In this document: piece after piece, positions 42,274 through 49,645 of the stretch
Position numbering within the stretch: position 1 is the stretch's first letter
Layout: the number at the start of each line of letters is the position of its first letter
DNA from: a virus
DNA length: 64,000 bases
Reading direction: 5' to 3' (one strand)
IMG/VR virus record: IMGVR_UViG_3300043788_000060
Span: 46,257-110,256 of that record
Position numbers and translations under genes: made by a program
Notes under the pieces: model-generated
Told to the model about the DNA's origin: nothing
Database searches by the model: none
The model's input: the letters and a program-made list of their open reading frames with translations, nothing else

Positions 42274-42667
42274 TTTGAATCCCTCCAGTTATAAATTCCG
42301 CGATCTCGCTCCAATTTTCTTGATACCGAATCGCTTTGTCGTCGATATAGTAGGCGGCGTAGACTTTGCCCATTGTGCCGTCGTCCACGTCATCGTAAGG
42401 CACTTGGTTCTCGTCCAGATAGGCAATCATCTGCTTAACTGTTGGGCGGCTCATATCCAAAATCTCCCCGGTCGGGTTGAATATTTCCGGATAGAATTTG
42501 CAAGTTCGACAGGACCAAACGATGATCCAATATCCAGATTCCTTTATTTTGGACAAAGCCTCTCGAACTCCGGGTTTCAATGACCCCAAAGTTGGGTAAG
42601 TAGAATCGCAGATCGTCTTGTCAAAATCGACGGCGACAATCCTTTCGATATTTGGAGGTTGGATCAT
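42254..42667 (-). CDS. HAD-like phosphatase
   Basis: 137 residues. The catalytic start VAVDFDKTICDS (motif I, DxDxT) is at residues 11-22, motif II follows in WIIVWSCRT, and a DD-type acidic pair (AYYIDDKAIRY) comes near the end. Short HAD proteins of this size act as phosphatases on nucleotides or as polynucleotide 3'-phosphatases. The substrate is unknown. A 15-mer copy lies just upstream (42675-42689), giving a leader of GGACGGATAAT before ATG. Confidence 0.75.
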   Translation of the reverse strand: MIQPPNIERIVAVDFDKTICDSTYPTLGSLKPGVREALSKIKESGYWIIVWSCRTCKFYPEIFNPTGEILDMSRPTVKQMIAYLDENQVPYDDVDDGTMGKVYAAYYIDDKAIRYQENWSEIAEFITGGIQNAVVAD

Positions 42668-42674
42668 ATTATCC

Positions 42675-42689
42675 GTCCATTATTCGGAC
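42675..42689 (-). repeat. 15-mer motif, exact, gene leader
   Basis: Seven bases upstream of the HAD phosphatase start. Confidence 0.9.
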
Positions 42690-42705
42690 AAATCGTGTGA
42701 AAAGG

Positions 42706-43215
42706 CTAAACTTGATTGAATTCCACTAAAGGTCCGTACCCCAACATCACGGGATGGCTGGGGTGCCCTTGCTTCGTTTTATTCAAGCACCAAAGTTTTC
42801 GGTTCAGTAGCTCTATGGTTTTCCGTACCCGATCCTCCACCCAAGGCTTGTTGGCAAAAGTTGCACCCCACGCTACGCATACGGTTTCTTCCGGCGGCAA
42901 GTCTCGAACATAGGCATCGTTATCCGGACCCACGATGTCTGCCCGGTAGTTCACATATTCTCGTTGCAACACCTTCGGGTCGGTCGAGCGAAAAGCGAAG
43001 AGATTGACGATCCGGATCGCGTTGAAATCGTTCAACTTGGCAAATCCTATACACTTACGCACAGTTGCATCGTCCTGCAATCCGTCTGCCGTGCTGGGAT
43101 TCAACATACAAAAATTTAGAACACGGACTCCGACAAAGATGGGGTTTTCGGCCCATTCCCGGTACAACGTGTATCGGTATTTCCGGTCATCACTGATTAC
43201 GGCTTCCCGAATCAC
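42706..43215 (-). CDS. DUF1643-family protein
   Basis: 169 residues. YRYTLYREW, then CMLNPSTADGLQDDATVRKCIGFA and IRIVNLFAFRSTDPKVLQ, are hallmarks of DUF1643, a family found in phages and mobile elements whose biochemical role is unknown. HPSHPVMLGYG completes the family pattern. It overlaps the upstream gene by 4 bases. Confidence 0.8.
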   Translation of the reverse strand: MIREAVISDDRKYRYTLYREWAENPIFVGVRVLNFCMLNPSTADGLQDDATVRKCIGFAKLNDFNAIRIVNLFAFRSTDPKVLQREYVNYRADIVGPDNDAYVRDLPPEETVCVAWGATFANKPWVEDRVRKTIELLNRKLWCLNKTKQGHPSHPVMLGYGPLVEFNQV

Positions 43216-43466
43216 AACCTAATTACCTGCCCATTCGATTTAACTCCGTACTTCTCCCCGAGTTCGTACTGCCTTGGTTGCCGGTCTTTATCCCTACGCC
43301 CTGTAAGGGGTTTCGTCTCGTCCAGATTTCGGACGGGTTCGTAGGTGCCGTCGAGGTCTTTCAACCATTGACGCCATACGGCAAAGAGCCCGGGATCACG
43401 TTGTCTGAATAATGGACTTCCTCCGGAGGCGTGGCCATAGATTGAGGTTCCGATGTTTTGGTTCAT
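43212..43466 (-). CDS. Unknown 84-residue protein
   Basis: Basic, with few hydrophobics, containing FAVWRQWLKDLDGTYEPV and RRDKDRQPRQYELGEKYG. It overlaps both neighbours by 4 bases. A 15-mer with one mismatch (43403-43417) lies in antisense and encodes SPLFR. Function not recognised. Confidence 0.5.
   Translation of the reverse strand: MNQNIGTSIYGHASGGSPLFRQRDPGLFAVWRQWLKDLDGTYEPVRNLDETKPLTGRRDKDRQPRQYELGEKYGVKSNGQVIRL
43403..43417 (+). repeat. 15-mer motif, one mismatch, antisense coding
   Basis: GTCTGAATAATGGAC, read as SPLFR on the coding strand. Confidence 0.75.
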
Positions 43467-44299
43467 ATTGGTCTCACTGGAAAACCGGTTTTGAATCCGG
43501 CGGCGTGTTTATGGCCCCCGCCCCCGTACTGTTTTGCGATTTCGGACACATCAATCCCGTCATCAGTCGATCTCAAACTGAAGTGGGCGTAGTTTCCGTC
43601 GAGATAAAACGTCGATCCAAATGGTTGTCCTTGTGCCAGAATATGTCCGGCGTCCGACGAAAACGTGTATGGTAAGTTACAGGTCCAAGTCTCGTATCCG
43701 CCAATTGTAATCCGGAATTTGTTTTGTAGAAGTTCCTTGGTGTCCTTCTCCTGTTTCCGAATAATGGATTTTCCAGCTAACAAGAGTTCGTTGGGTAATT
43801 CGCCTCGCTCTGCATCATACTCAACTTCTGTGTGGGTTACTTCCCAGAGGCTGAAATCGTACTCAAGACTGAAAAGGTAAGCAGAGAACGCTTTAGTTTC
43901 CGGGTACACAAATCTCCACAAATCCCGATCTTCTACATATCTCACAAGATTCGGAACATCGACGTAAGAGTGAAAATGCTCCCAAGCCAGACGTGCTCCG
44001 GACTTTCCCAGATCGAAATGCACGAAAACATTATCGGGCAAATTGACTAGATCAGCCTCGGCGGTTTTGTGGTGGTCCAAGATTGTGATGTCTTGGGCCT
44101 GTTTTGCTAATTCCAAAATCACCGGTCGCTTGTAAGAGAAGTCCACCATGTAGACGATTCTATCTGTCACATCAGGCGGCGGGTCTCCGTGTTTAGCGGG
44201 ATAGAAATCCCATCCCGGATGCGCCCGCCATACGGCCCAAGCTGCGGTAAATCCGTCCTGACAGTTGCCGTGATATATGACGATAGGTTTGTCAGTCAT
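43463..44299 (-). CDS. DHH-family phosphoesterase
   Basis: 278 residues from ATG 44299 (GAGGGCGGC upstream). IVIYHGNCQDGFTAAWAVW opens the DHH domain, VYMVDFSYKR and ITILDHHKTAE carry the DHH metal motif, and a C-terminal GGGGHKHAAGF is the DHHA1 substrate-binding loop. Such enzymes cleave short oligonucleotides or cyclic dinucleotide products and could degrade nanoRNA or host signalling nucleotides. A weak 15-mer copy (43755-43769) encodes SIIRK. Confidence 0.85.
   Translation of the reverse strand: MTDKPIVIYHGNCQDGFTAAWAVWRAHPGWDFYPAKHGDPPPDVTDRIVYMVDFSYKRPVILELAKQAQDITILDHHKTAEADLVNLPDNVFVHFDLGKSGARLAWEHFHSYVDVPNLVRYVEDRDLWRFVYPETKAFSAYLFSLEYDFSLWEVTHTEVEYDAERGELPNELLLAGKSIIRKQEKDTKELLQNKFRITIGGYETWTCNLPYTFSSDAGHILAQGQPFGSTFYLDGNYAHFSLRSTDDGIDVSEIAKQYGGGGHKHAAGFKTGFPVRPI
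43755..43769 (+). repeat. 15-mer motif, two mismatches, antisense coding
   Basis: In the DHH gene, read as SIIRK. Confidence 0.6.
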
Positions 44300-44856
44300 G
44301 CCGCCCTCATTTCTCGAAAATCTCGTATTGCTTTTCCAATATGCTTCCATTCTTCATAAGAAAAAGAATCTCCTTTTCCCATGTTACATCGGCTACAACA
44401 TACCACACAGTTGGCTGGGGTATATCCAACATTGTTATCTATCCGGTCTAGATAGTACGCTTCTCTTTCTGGTCCCTTGCTACGGCTGTATTCGGGCCAC
44501 TCTATCGGAAACGAACAATAGTGACACGAATTGATTTTTGTAAAAATTAGGAAATCTTCATACGTTAGAGAATGGGGGATATCTCTTCTGTCAGACGCAG
44601 AAGTAAAGATATTAAACAACCATTCAAAAGGTCTTAACCTGTTTCTGTCTCGAAGAGATTCAAAACGCAAACACCCACAAGACAAGCACGCCCCAGCAGT
44701 AAGCCTGCTTCCCTCTGTTGTTATTTTATTCCCGCACTCACACTGGCAAAGGTACCTCGATCTTCTTCTTTTGGGGCCACCCTCGGAAGGAATTATTCTT
44801 TCTATGGCGGTTAAACGACCAAACACTTGTCCAGTAAGATTCTTCCTTTTCCCCAA
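44296..44856 (-). CDS. HNH homing-type endonuclease
   Basis: 186 residues. The N-terminus GKRKNLTGQVFGRLTAIERI and a Cys-rich finger (YLCQCECGNKITTEGSRLTAGACLSCGC) form the DNA-binding part common in HNH/AP2-type mobile endonucleases. The C-terminal HNH domain has CHYC, YYLDRIDNNVGYTPANC and CSRCNMGK. It sits between the metallophosphoesterase and DHH genes, likely a free-standing insertion. AT-richer than its neighbours by eye. Confidence 0.88.
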   Translation of the reverse strand: MGKRKNLTGQVFGRLTAIERIIPSEGGPKRRRSRYLCQCECGNKITTEGSRLTAGACLSCGCLRFESLRDRNRLRPFEWLFNIFTSASDRRDIPHSLTYEDFLIFTKINSCHYCSFPIEWPEYSRSKGPEREAYYLDRIDNNVGYTPANCVVCCSRCNMGKGDSFSYEEWKHIGKAIRDFREMRAA

Positions 44857-44858
44857 GA

Positions 44859-45995
44859 TTAAGAAAACCTCTTTTCATAGAATTTTCTGTCGAAGAAAGG
44901 ACACCACTGAACCTGAAACCCGGCTATTGCCCCAGATTCTTCTTGTTTTATCCTGACAATCGAGTACCCGACGTGGGCTTGTAATCTTTTCTTGCGCATA
45001 AACAAACTCTGGTCGGTCGTACAGCCACCCTGCAATGTGTGGACCTCTCGTGGGTATCCGTAGTTGAATTTGTGATAATGTCCGACGAGTTCGATCTGAG
45101 GTTTCTCTCCGCCCTGATAACTTTCCACGCGCTTCTGATCGGTGTATGAAATTGCGTAGGCAGAACCTCCGCCCGGATGGACAACGCGCATCACCGAGGA
45201 ACCCCGTCCGAACGAAAGTTGGACATCTGCTTCCCCGTATCCCAAATACTTGAGATCAGTCCTACCCGCGTCTTCTGCCCGGTTCTGGAGGTATCTTCCA
45301 ACTTCCAAACCTTCGCGCTGCTGGTACCAGCCCTCGTGATCGTCTCCAGCAATGTAGTGCGTCTCGATACCTTCGCGGATCGGGAAATTGTCAATCATGT
45401 AGTCCAATTGGTTGTCAAGCCCCGGAGCCACGATCAGTTCGGTCTTGTTAAATCGGGCTTCTCCGTCGATCCAGTTGCCCGCGTTATAAACGATGTTTAT
45501 ACCCTCCCGCTCGAAGTGGTCGTAGGCCGCGTTCAAAACGTCGAGTCTGGAGTGTCGGTTGCACAAATGGTTGTCGGTCGTAAACCCGAATATATGTGTC
45601 CAGTCTCCCTTCTCGCCCCGGACCTCGCTCTTGCCGGGCTCCAATAATACTGAGTCGCCAAGATCGTGCTTGCCATCCACGGTTGTGAGCAGGAGCACGC
45701 CCTTGGACTTCATCTCCTTAATGGCGTCTCGCACTAGCTTGACAGGGGCATCCAAAGATTTGGCCAGTTGCTCAGTTGAAGCCGGGCCCTTCTTGAGCAG
45801 CTTGCGAATATCGTCGTGCCCAATTGATTTTACCCCAGCGATTTCGATCTCGGGCTCTCGAAGAATCTTGTTAACCGTCTTTTGATGGTATCCGACGAAC
45901 CCCGCTATCTCGCGTCCGGACTTCTCCGGGTGGAGTTGCTTGATCCTGCGTATCGCTTTCTTGTCTACTTCAGGTACCTGTGTGGTTTTAGGCAT
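44859..45995 (-). CDS. Helix-turn-helix plus metallophosphoesterase
   Basis: 378 residues from ATG 45995, which overlaps the upstream TAA. The N-terminal 110 residues contain two helix-turn-helix-like segments (SGREIAGFVGYHQKTVNKIL and STEQLAKSLDAPVKLVRDAI). The C-terminal part is a calcineurin-like phosphoesterase: FTTDNHLCNR, NAGNWIDGEA, AGDDHEGWY and GHYHKFNYG supply the metal ligands, with GDDHE instead of the usual GNHE. DNA-binding linked to a nuclease or phosphatase is suggestive of a DNA processing enzyme. Confidence 0.75.
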   Translation of the reverse strand: MPKTTQVPEVDKKAIRRIKQLHPEKSGREIAGFVGYHQKTVNKILREPEIEIAGVKSIGHDDIRKLLKKGPASTEQLAKSLDAPVKLVRDAIKEMKSKGVLLLTTVDGKHDLGDSVLLEPGKSEVRGEKGDWTHIFGFTTDNHLCNRHSRLDVLNAAYDHFEREGINIVYNAGNWIDGEARFNKTELIVAPGLDNQLDYMIDNFPIREGIETHYIAGDDHEGWYQQREGLEVGRYLQNRAEDAGRTDLKYLGYGEADVQLSFGRGSSVMRVVHPGGGSAYAISYTDQKRVESYQGGEKPQIELVGHYHKFNYGYPREVHTLQGGCTTDQSLFMRKKRLQAHVGYSIVRIKQEESGAIAGFQVQWCPFFDRKFYEKRFS

Positions 45996-46189
45996 TAGTC
46001 TGGTTGTCCTTCCCACGGATTTTCGCCCGTGACTGCTACGAATCCTTGTTTCAGTTCTCGAACCACTTCGGGCAGAATAGATTTCAATTGCACGATGTGA
46101 AAAGTATCTGACATCGGGAGTTGCAGTCCGTGTGTCAAATTATCAAGTCGATCTATAGCCTGCCCCAGAATCTCTTTCGCGTCGTCCAT
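45995..46189 (-). CDS. Small protein starting inside a 15-mer
   Basis: 64 residues beginning Met-Asp at the ATG within the 15-mer (46184-46198). Helical, amphipathic (AKEILGQAIDRLDNLTHGL and LPEVVRELKQGF). TAATG overlap with the gene downstream. Function unknown. Confidence 0.55.
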   Translation of the reverse strand: MDDAKEILGQAIDRLDNLTHGLQLPMSDTFHIVQLKSILPEVVRELKQGFVAVTGENPWEGQPD

Positions 46190-46198
46190 TATTCGGAC
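46184..46198 (-). repeat. 15-mer motif, exact, at stop/start overlap
   Basis: Supplies Ser-Glu-stop of one gene and Met-Asp of the next. Confidence 0.9.
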
Positions 46199-46380
46199 TC
46201 CAATTCCGCCGGAACTTCCACATCCGGCTTCAACTCTCCCAGAATGTCTTGGGCCAGCAAAGTCTGCCCGTCCTCAAGACCCTTGGCATAAATCCACTGG
46301 TCTTCCGAATCGATTTTCCTTGCCAAGGCTCGGGTTGCGTATTTGTTCAACAAACCCACGGCGGCGTCTGAAATTTTCAC
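46189..46380 (-). CDS. Small protein ending inside a 15-mer
   Basis: 63 residues, helical (AAVGLLNKYATRALARKI, AKGLEDGQTLLAQDIL). Its last codons TCC GAA TAA lie inside the 15-mer and its stop overlaps the next ATG. ATGA-type overlap upstream with the secreted-protein gene. Not recognised. Confidence 0.55.
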   Translation of the reverse strand: MKISDAAVGLLNKYATRALARKIDSEDQWIYAKGLEDGQTLLAQDILGELKPDVEVPAELESE

Positions 46381-46676
46381 TTGACCTCCTTGAGGCAGAC
46401 AATGTCGTAACTGAGTTTTGATCCAACGGTCGATGTCATGATTTTTCCGGGCGCAACGTAATATAAATCTCTGTCCTCCGGAATTTTACCCCGGACAGCC
46501 ACGTACACGTCAAACCCTTCCGGACATCCGCGCAGCTTCTTGTCCGGTCCTATCACAAACGCTTTCGAGGACAGTTCCCCGGAATCGACATACGCCGGTT
46601 TGGTTTCGAGACGTAGTTCCTGCGGTAAAGCCAAAGCGGTCCCGAGCAGGAATAGAACGACTAAAGCAAATCGCAT
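46377..46676 (-). CDS. Small secreted protein
   Basis: 99 residues with a Sec signal peptide (FALVVLFLLGTALALPQ) and a beta-rich mature part with two Cys (CPEGFDVYVAVRG and YDIVCLKEV). In an early-type operon, an exported phage protein might act at the envelope, for example on superinfecting phage. That is speculation. Confidence 0.55.
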   Translation of the reverse strand: MRFALVVLFLLGTALALPQELRLETKPAYVDSGELSSKAFVIGPDKKLRGCPEGFDVYVAVRGKIPEDRDLYYVAPGKIMTSTVGSKLSYDIVCLKEVK

Positions 46677-46831
46677 TGAGCCTCCGGGTCATGGGCCGCG
46701 CACCGGGGTTGCACAGACGATTTGTCCGGGCTCCCGAAAATATCTTTGGATGCCAGTACCCAGACAGTCGCCGGTTGTTGGCAAACCGTGCATTTTCTCG
46801 GCGTTGAATATTGGGAAATCGGTCGGCTCAT
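46661..46831 (-). CDS. 56-residue Cys-containing protein
   Basis: Start CAT at 46829-46831 and stop at 46661-46663, overlapping the next gene by 16 bases and the upstream gene by an ATGA. It carries CTVC near residue 14 and further Cys/His (CAAHDPEAQC), suggesting one zinc site. Function unknown. Confidence 0.5.
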   Translation of the reverse strand: MSRPISQYSTPRKCTVCQQPATVWVLASKDIFGSPDKSSVQPRCAAHDPEAQCDLL

Positions 46832-47010
46832 TTTGTTCCTTCACTAAGACAATAGAGTAGGAAAAGAAATTCTATTGCACATATTACGGAGTGAAAAATA
46901 GACTCAGAAAACTCTCCTGTAAATATTGGGTGGGGTACAGGAACAATCAGATCGCGGAATCCAATAAAGAACATGATAGCCCACGCAAAACGCATTACTA
47001 GCTTTTTCAT
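46828..47010 (-). CDS. Small membrane protein
   Basis: 60 residues from ATG 47010, at an ATGA overlap with its upstream neighbour. Two hydrophobic segments (FAWAIMFFIGFRDLIV and VICAIEFLFLLYCL) suggest two transmembrane helices. It pairs with the adjacent two-helix protein, which could make a membrane complex such as a holin/antiholin, but no lysin stands next to it. Confidence 0.5.
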   Translation of the reverse strand: MKKLVMRFAWAIMFFIGFRDLIVPVPHPIFTGEFSESIFHSVICAIEFLFLLYCLSEGTK

Positions 47011-47189
47011 TGCTCCTCCTCCTCTTCGATATCTGCCCGCTCCTGAATAAACAAAGCGGCTCCGGCAGCTATCACTAATACCCCCGCGATCCAAGATTTC
47101 TGGACAACAGAGACCACCAACGCACCACCTAAAATCGAGGCGAGAATATCTCGTAATACGTGGCGCTCAACTCGGATGGTGTGTTTCAT
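47007..47189 (-). CDS. Small two-helix membrane protein
   Basis: 60 residues: a basic N-terminus, hydrophobic segments LASILGGALVVSVVQ and IAGVLVIAAGAALFI, and a very acidic tail (ERADIEEEEEQ). It overlaps both neighbours by 4 bases. Function unknown. Holin-like topology is possible. Confidence 0.5.
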   Translation of the reverse strand: MKHTIRVERHVLRDILASILGGALVVSVVQKSWIAGVLVIAAGAALFIQERADIEEEEEQ

Positions 47190-47623
47190 ATTTTTACTCC
47201 TTGGTGCTTTTCCAGATAATCAGCAGCAGACCGCAGAATTTTGGGGTCATCCTGAAATTTTTGAAGACCCGCGTTGTGTGTATAGCACAAAAGGCCCCGG
47301 ACACTGGCTCGTTTGAGCCTGCTCTTCACTTCTTTCAATGCCGCTGACTTCGTCCGTTCAGTAGCGTAGAACTCCGTTCCGTTATATACAGCTACCGCTT
47401 GCCAGCAATCCGGATAGTTGGTCGATTCAATCTTAACTTTCTTCCAGCCATGGTCGTGATCCACGTGCAATCTCTTTGCTCCGGGAGGCCGGTGACAGAT
47501 GTAACACCCCCCTCGTCCCTCGCGCAACAAAACTTCGTATTCAGCCAGTGTGATGCCGTATTTGTTCCTGAGCCTCCGGTCGGTTTCTCTATCGAGTTGT
47601 TCCTGTGTCTTGGGTGTGGTCAT
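47186..47623 (-). CDS. Recombination endonuclease VII-like protein
   Basis: 145 residues. RNKYGITLAEYEVLL, then CYICHRPPG with LHVDHDH and, after an insert, VRGLLCYTHNAGLQKFQDDPKILRSAADYLE, match endonuclease VII (T4 gp49-like), which resolves branched DNA before packaging. The insert of about 45 residues between DHDH and VRGLLC is longer than usual. A second member lies at the right edge of the window. Confidence 0.88.
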   Translation of the reverse strand: MTTPKTQEQLDRETDRRLRNKYGITLAEYEVLLREGRGGCYICHRPPGAKRLHVDHDHGWKKVKIESTNYPDCWQAVAVYNGTEFYATERTKSAALKEVKSRLKRASVRGLLCYTHNAGLQKFQDDPKILRSAADYLEKHQGVKI

Positions 47624-47784
47624 AAAGAACCTTTACTGCATTTCCAAACCGCTGGACTCGGCGTACTCCAGACCTGCACGGTCTTTTTCCCGCACCCCGG
47701 ACACTCAGGCGGTTCGTCCATTTTTCGGACTAACCGGTCGAACTTGGTGTTGCAGTGGGCACATGAATACGAATAGACGGGCAT
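47620..47784 (-). CDS. FmdB-like small zinc ribbon
   Basis: 54 residues: MPVYSYSCAHCNTKFD, then ECPGCGKK and a short tail ending KCSKGSL. This is the CxxC...CxxC pattern of FmdB-type zinc ribbons. A 15-mer with one mismatch (47716-47730) encodes VRKMD between the Cys pairs. It overlaps the endonuclease VII gene by 4 bases. Confidence 0.65.
   Translation of the reverse strand: MPVYSYSCAHCNTKFDRLVRKMDEPPECPGCGKKTVQVWSTPSPAVWKCSKGSL
47716..47730 (-). repeat. 15-mer motif, one mismatch, coding
   Basis: In the FmdB-like gene, read as VRKMD. Confidence 0.75.
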
Positions 47785-47786
47785 GG

Positions 47787-47996
47787 TTACTCGTTGATGA
47801 AAATCGTCCGGATTTCCGGGTCTTGACTGTCGTAATGATCGCCTTGGATATCGATGAAGTCGTCAATTTTTAGTTCTTGAGCCTTGGACACAGCCTCCTC
47901 CCAAGAGGACGCAGAGATATCTATTCCAATGTCGGCTCGGATTCGCCCAGTTACATTATAAGACTTTGTGCCTGTCGTTGCTTTCTTCGTCGCCAT
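47787..47996 (-). CDS. Small protein of unknown function
   Basis: 69 residues from ATG 47996, which has GAGGAG 6 bases upstream. A basic start (ATKKATTGTKSYN) then an alpha/beta core (GIDISASSWEEAVSKAQEL) and an acidic end. The pattern ISASSWEEAVSKA is seen in small phage proteins, but no function is known. Confidence 0.55.
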   Translation of the reverse strand: MATKKATTGTKSYNVTGRIRADIGIDISASSWEEAVSKAQELKIDDFIDIQGDHYDSQDPEIRTIFINE

Positions 47997-48004
47997 GTTT
48001 CTCC

Positions 48005-48370
48005 TCATTTGCAGAAAATCATTTGTCCGATTTCCGCAGTTCTTGTGAATGGTTTAAGCAAGTCCGGGGTCAGCTTGTCTTTCGATACAAACCATAGTGC
48101 CCCGTCAGTTTTGTCCGGCACTCTACCATCGAGCACCGATTCGATTTTTGAAATCAAGTTCTGAAATTGCGGGTCCCGGATATCAGGAAAATCGCCGTCT
48201 GGATTTTCATCAATGTAAGAGGCGGCTACTCGGTAGATATCTTGTTGTATAGCCCGAGCCCTGTTCATGAACGTCTGGCAGACCGCCAGCATCACCGAAT
48301 GAAGTTCGGTTCTGGCCGCCCTCCAGCAGGCCAAAGCGATGATCGAAGTGGTAAAGTCGTTAGGCGTCAT
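48005..48370 (-). CDS. Possible SleB-like cell-wall hydrolase
   Basis: 121 residues. The layout IALACWRAARTELHSVMLAVCQTFMNRA, later DPQFQNLISKIESVLDGRV and GALWF resembles cell-wall hydrolases of the SleB kind, in which a Glu precedes the helix ending in NRA and a later GAxxF closes the site. If right, this is the only lysin candidate in the window. Confidence is modest because key residues were matched by eye. Confidence 0.4.
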   Translation of the reverse strand: MTPNDFTTSIIALACWRAARTELHSVMLAVCQTFMNRARAIQQDIYRVAASYIDENPDGDFPDIRDPQFQNLISKIESVLDGRVPDKTDGALWFVSKDKLTPDLLKPFTRTAEIGQMIFCK

Positions 48371-48761
48371 GCGGCTCGCCCCCCGGGTCGTCAGAACTAT
48401 ACCCGTCCGGTTGGGGAATTGGATCGTTCTCCGATCTCATTTGCATCGGTTGATCCAATTTATGTGCCAGCCACGGAGGTAATGTAGATTTTTCCTCGGC
48501 ATCTTTGGGAAATTCGATTACCTTCTTCTGTACTGCTTCGTATCCGGGCGGTAGGAAGTATTGAGCGGCGTGCAACTGGCAGCAGAAGGCCATCTGGTTC
48601 CCGTTGATGTTGAGCAGTACCAAGTATTTTGATTCATCTGGGGCCTGCTGCCTGCCCGCCTCGACTTCGGTCATGTTCCACGAAACAACTGCCGGAACCC
48701 CTTGTGGGGTCTTACATCCGGAGTAATCGCAAGTAACCATTACTGATTTCGAAACGCCCAT
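48360..48761 (-). CDS. Unknown Cys-containing protein
   Basis: 133 residues. The N-terminus has VTCDYSGCKTP and later FCCQLHAAQYF, so it may bind a metal. The C-terminal 60 residues are Pro/Asp-rich and probably disordered. It is first after the promoter at 48790-48800, with a predicted leader of about 20 bases. Overlaps the next gene by 11 bases. Confidence 0.5.
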   Translation of the reverse strand: MGVSKSVMVTCDYSGCKTPQGVPAVVSWNMTEVEAGRQQAPDESKYLVLLNINGNQMAFCCQLHAAQYFLPPGYEAVQKKVIEFPKDAEEKSTLPPWLAHKLDQPMQMRSENDPIPQPDGYSSDDPGGEPHDA

Positions 48762-49262
48762 TTACACCTCAAACTTTTGACGCAATTTCATTATACCACA
48801 CTTTTGTCTCCAGCGCACAGCATCAACCGAAATTCCTAATTTTTCTGCGGTTTTTGCTTGGGTGAGACCTTCGATGAATAAGCTCCGGATCACGGATTGT
48901 TCCTCCCCGGGCAACGAATCGATAGCCTGATATAATTCCGATTCCGAAACTTCGCCTTCGATTTCTGCTGCGATTCTTTCTAGATGCCGGGCCATCGACG
49001 GATCATCTGCTGACACCAGTTTGGGGGGTTTGCTGTACCCTGTCCACGGTCTCAGAATATTTCGAACCTGCTTTTGACAAATCTCCAGTGCTATGTCTTC
49101 GTGGTCGGGCCCAGTAAGTTTGTCCTGATTCTCAAGTAACGCCACATAACAATCTTGAGTCAGGTCTTCTTTCTGAGTTTTGTTGAGCCTGATTTTGCCC
49201 AGCCCTATTCTCGATGTGAGAGCGATTTTGATTACCGGTGCGTATTGAGTAACGTCTGCCAT
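48762..49262 (-). CDS. Sigma-factor-like protein
   Basis: 166 residues from ATG 49262 (AAAGGAC upstream). An N-terminal helical part with LTQDCYVALLENQDKL recalls sigma-70 region 2, and the C-terminal IDSLPGEEQSVIRSLFIEGLTQAKTAEKLGISVDAVRWRQKCG is a region 4 helix-turn-helix. It could direct RNA polymerase to phage promoters, perhaps those with TGTGGTATAAT or the 15-mer. Its own last codons contain the promoter for the next gene. Confidence 0.7.
   Translation of the reverse strand: MADVTQYAPVIKIALTSRIGLGKIRLNKTQKEDLTQDCYVALLENQDKLTGPDHEDIALEICQKQVRNILRPWTGYSKPPKLVSADDPSMARHLERIAAEIEGEVSESELYQAIDSLPGEEQSVIRSLFIEGLTQAKTAEKLGISVDAVRWRQKCGIMKLRQKFEV
48790..48800 (-). promoter_or_regulatory. Extended -10 promoter in the end of the sigma-like gene
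   Basis: Minus-strand AGTGTGG-TATAATG. No good -35 is visible. The start is predicted near 48783, about 22 bases before the next ATG (48761). Confidence 0.6.
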
Positions 49263-49270
49263 TTTGTCCT

Positions 49271-49645
49271 TTAGGACTTGATTTTTGCTGTGTGCCAACG
49301 CCGATTCCCATGAGCAGAATCCGGACTTCCTGTGTGGCATTGGTGGCACAACGCCTCACAATTTTTCATCGAAACTTCGCCTCCACTGCCTTTGGGAATT
49401 GTTTCGTGCATCTCGAACGTTTCCCACCGAATATTTCTACCGCATCTCTCGCATTCACTGGTTTCTCCGCCTGCGGGGGAATCTCCGGTTGCCCTAGCGA
49501 AAACCTGAGCCCGGATTGCCCCTACCGCGTGTGCTCTGTCCATTATTCGGACTTCGTCTACGGGCAGGTCTCGCCAACTGCGGTCTCGGAAAATCCGGAT
49601 TGGCAGGCCATTCAATCCGATTTGGACGTGGACTTGCTTAGACAT
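49271..49645 (-). CDS. HNH endonuclease-like protein
   Basis: 124 residues. The C-terminal half is an HNH module: CERCGRN, MHETIPKGSGGEVSMKNCEALCHQCH and a final HGNRRWH. The N-terminus has a short phage-typical part (IGLNGLPIRIFRDRSW). A 15-mer exact copy (49538-49552) encodes VRIMD. Packaging-associated or mobile HNH proteins are both possible. Confidence 0.7.
   Translation of the reverse strand: MSKQVHVQIGLNGLPIRIFRDRSWRDLPVDEVRIMDRAHAVGAIRAQVFARATGDSPAGGETSECERCGRNIRWETFEMHETIPKGSGGEVSMKNCEALCHQCHTGSPDSAHGNRRWHTAKIKS
49538..49552 (-). repeat. 15-mer motif, exact, coding
   Basis: In the HNH-like gene, read as VRIMD. Confidence 0.85.
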
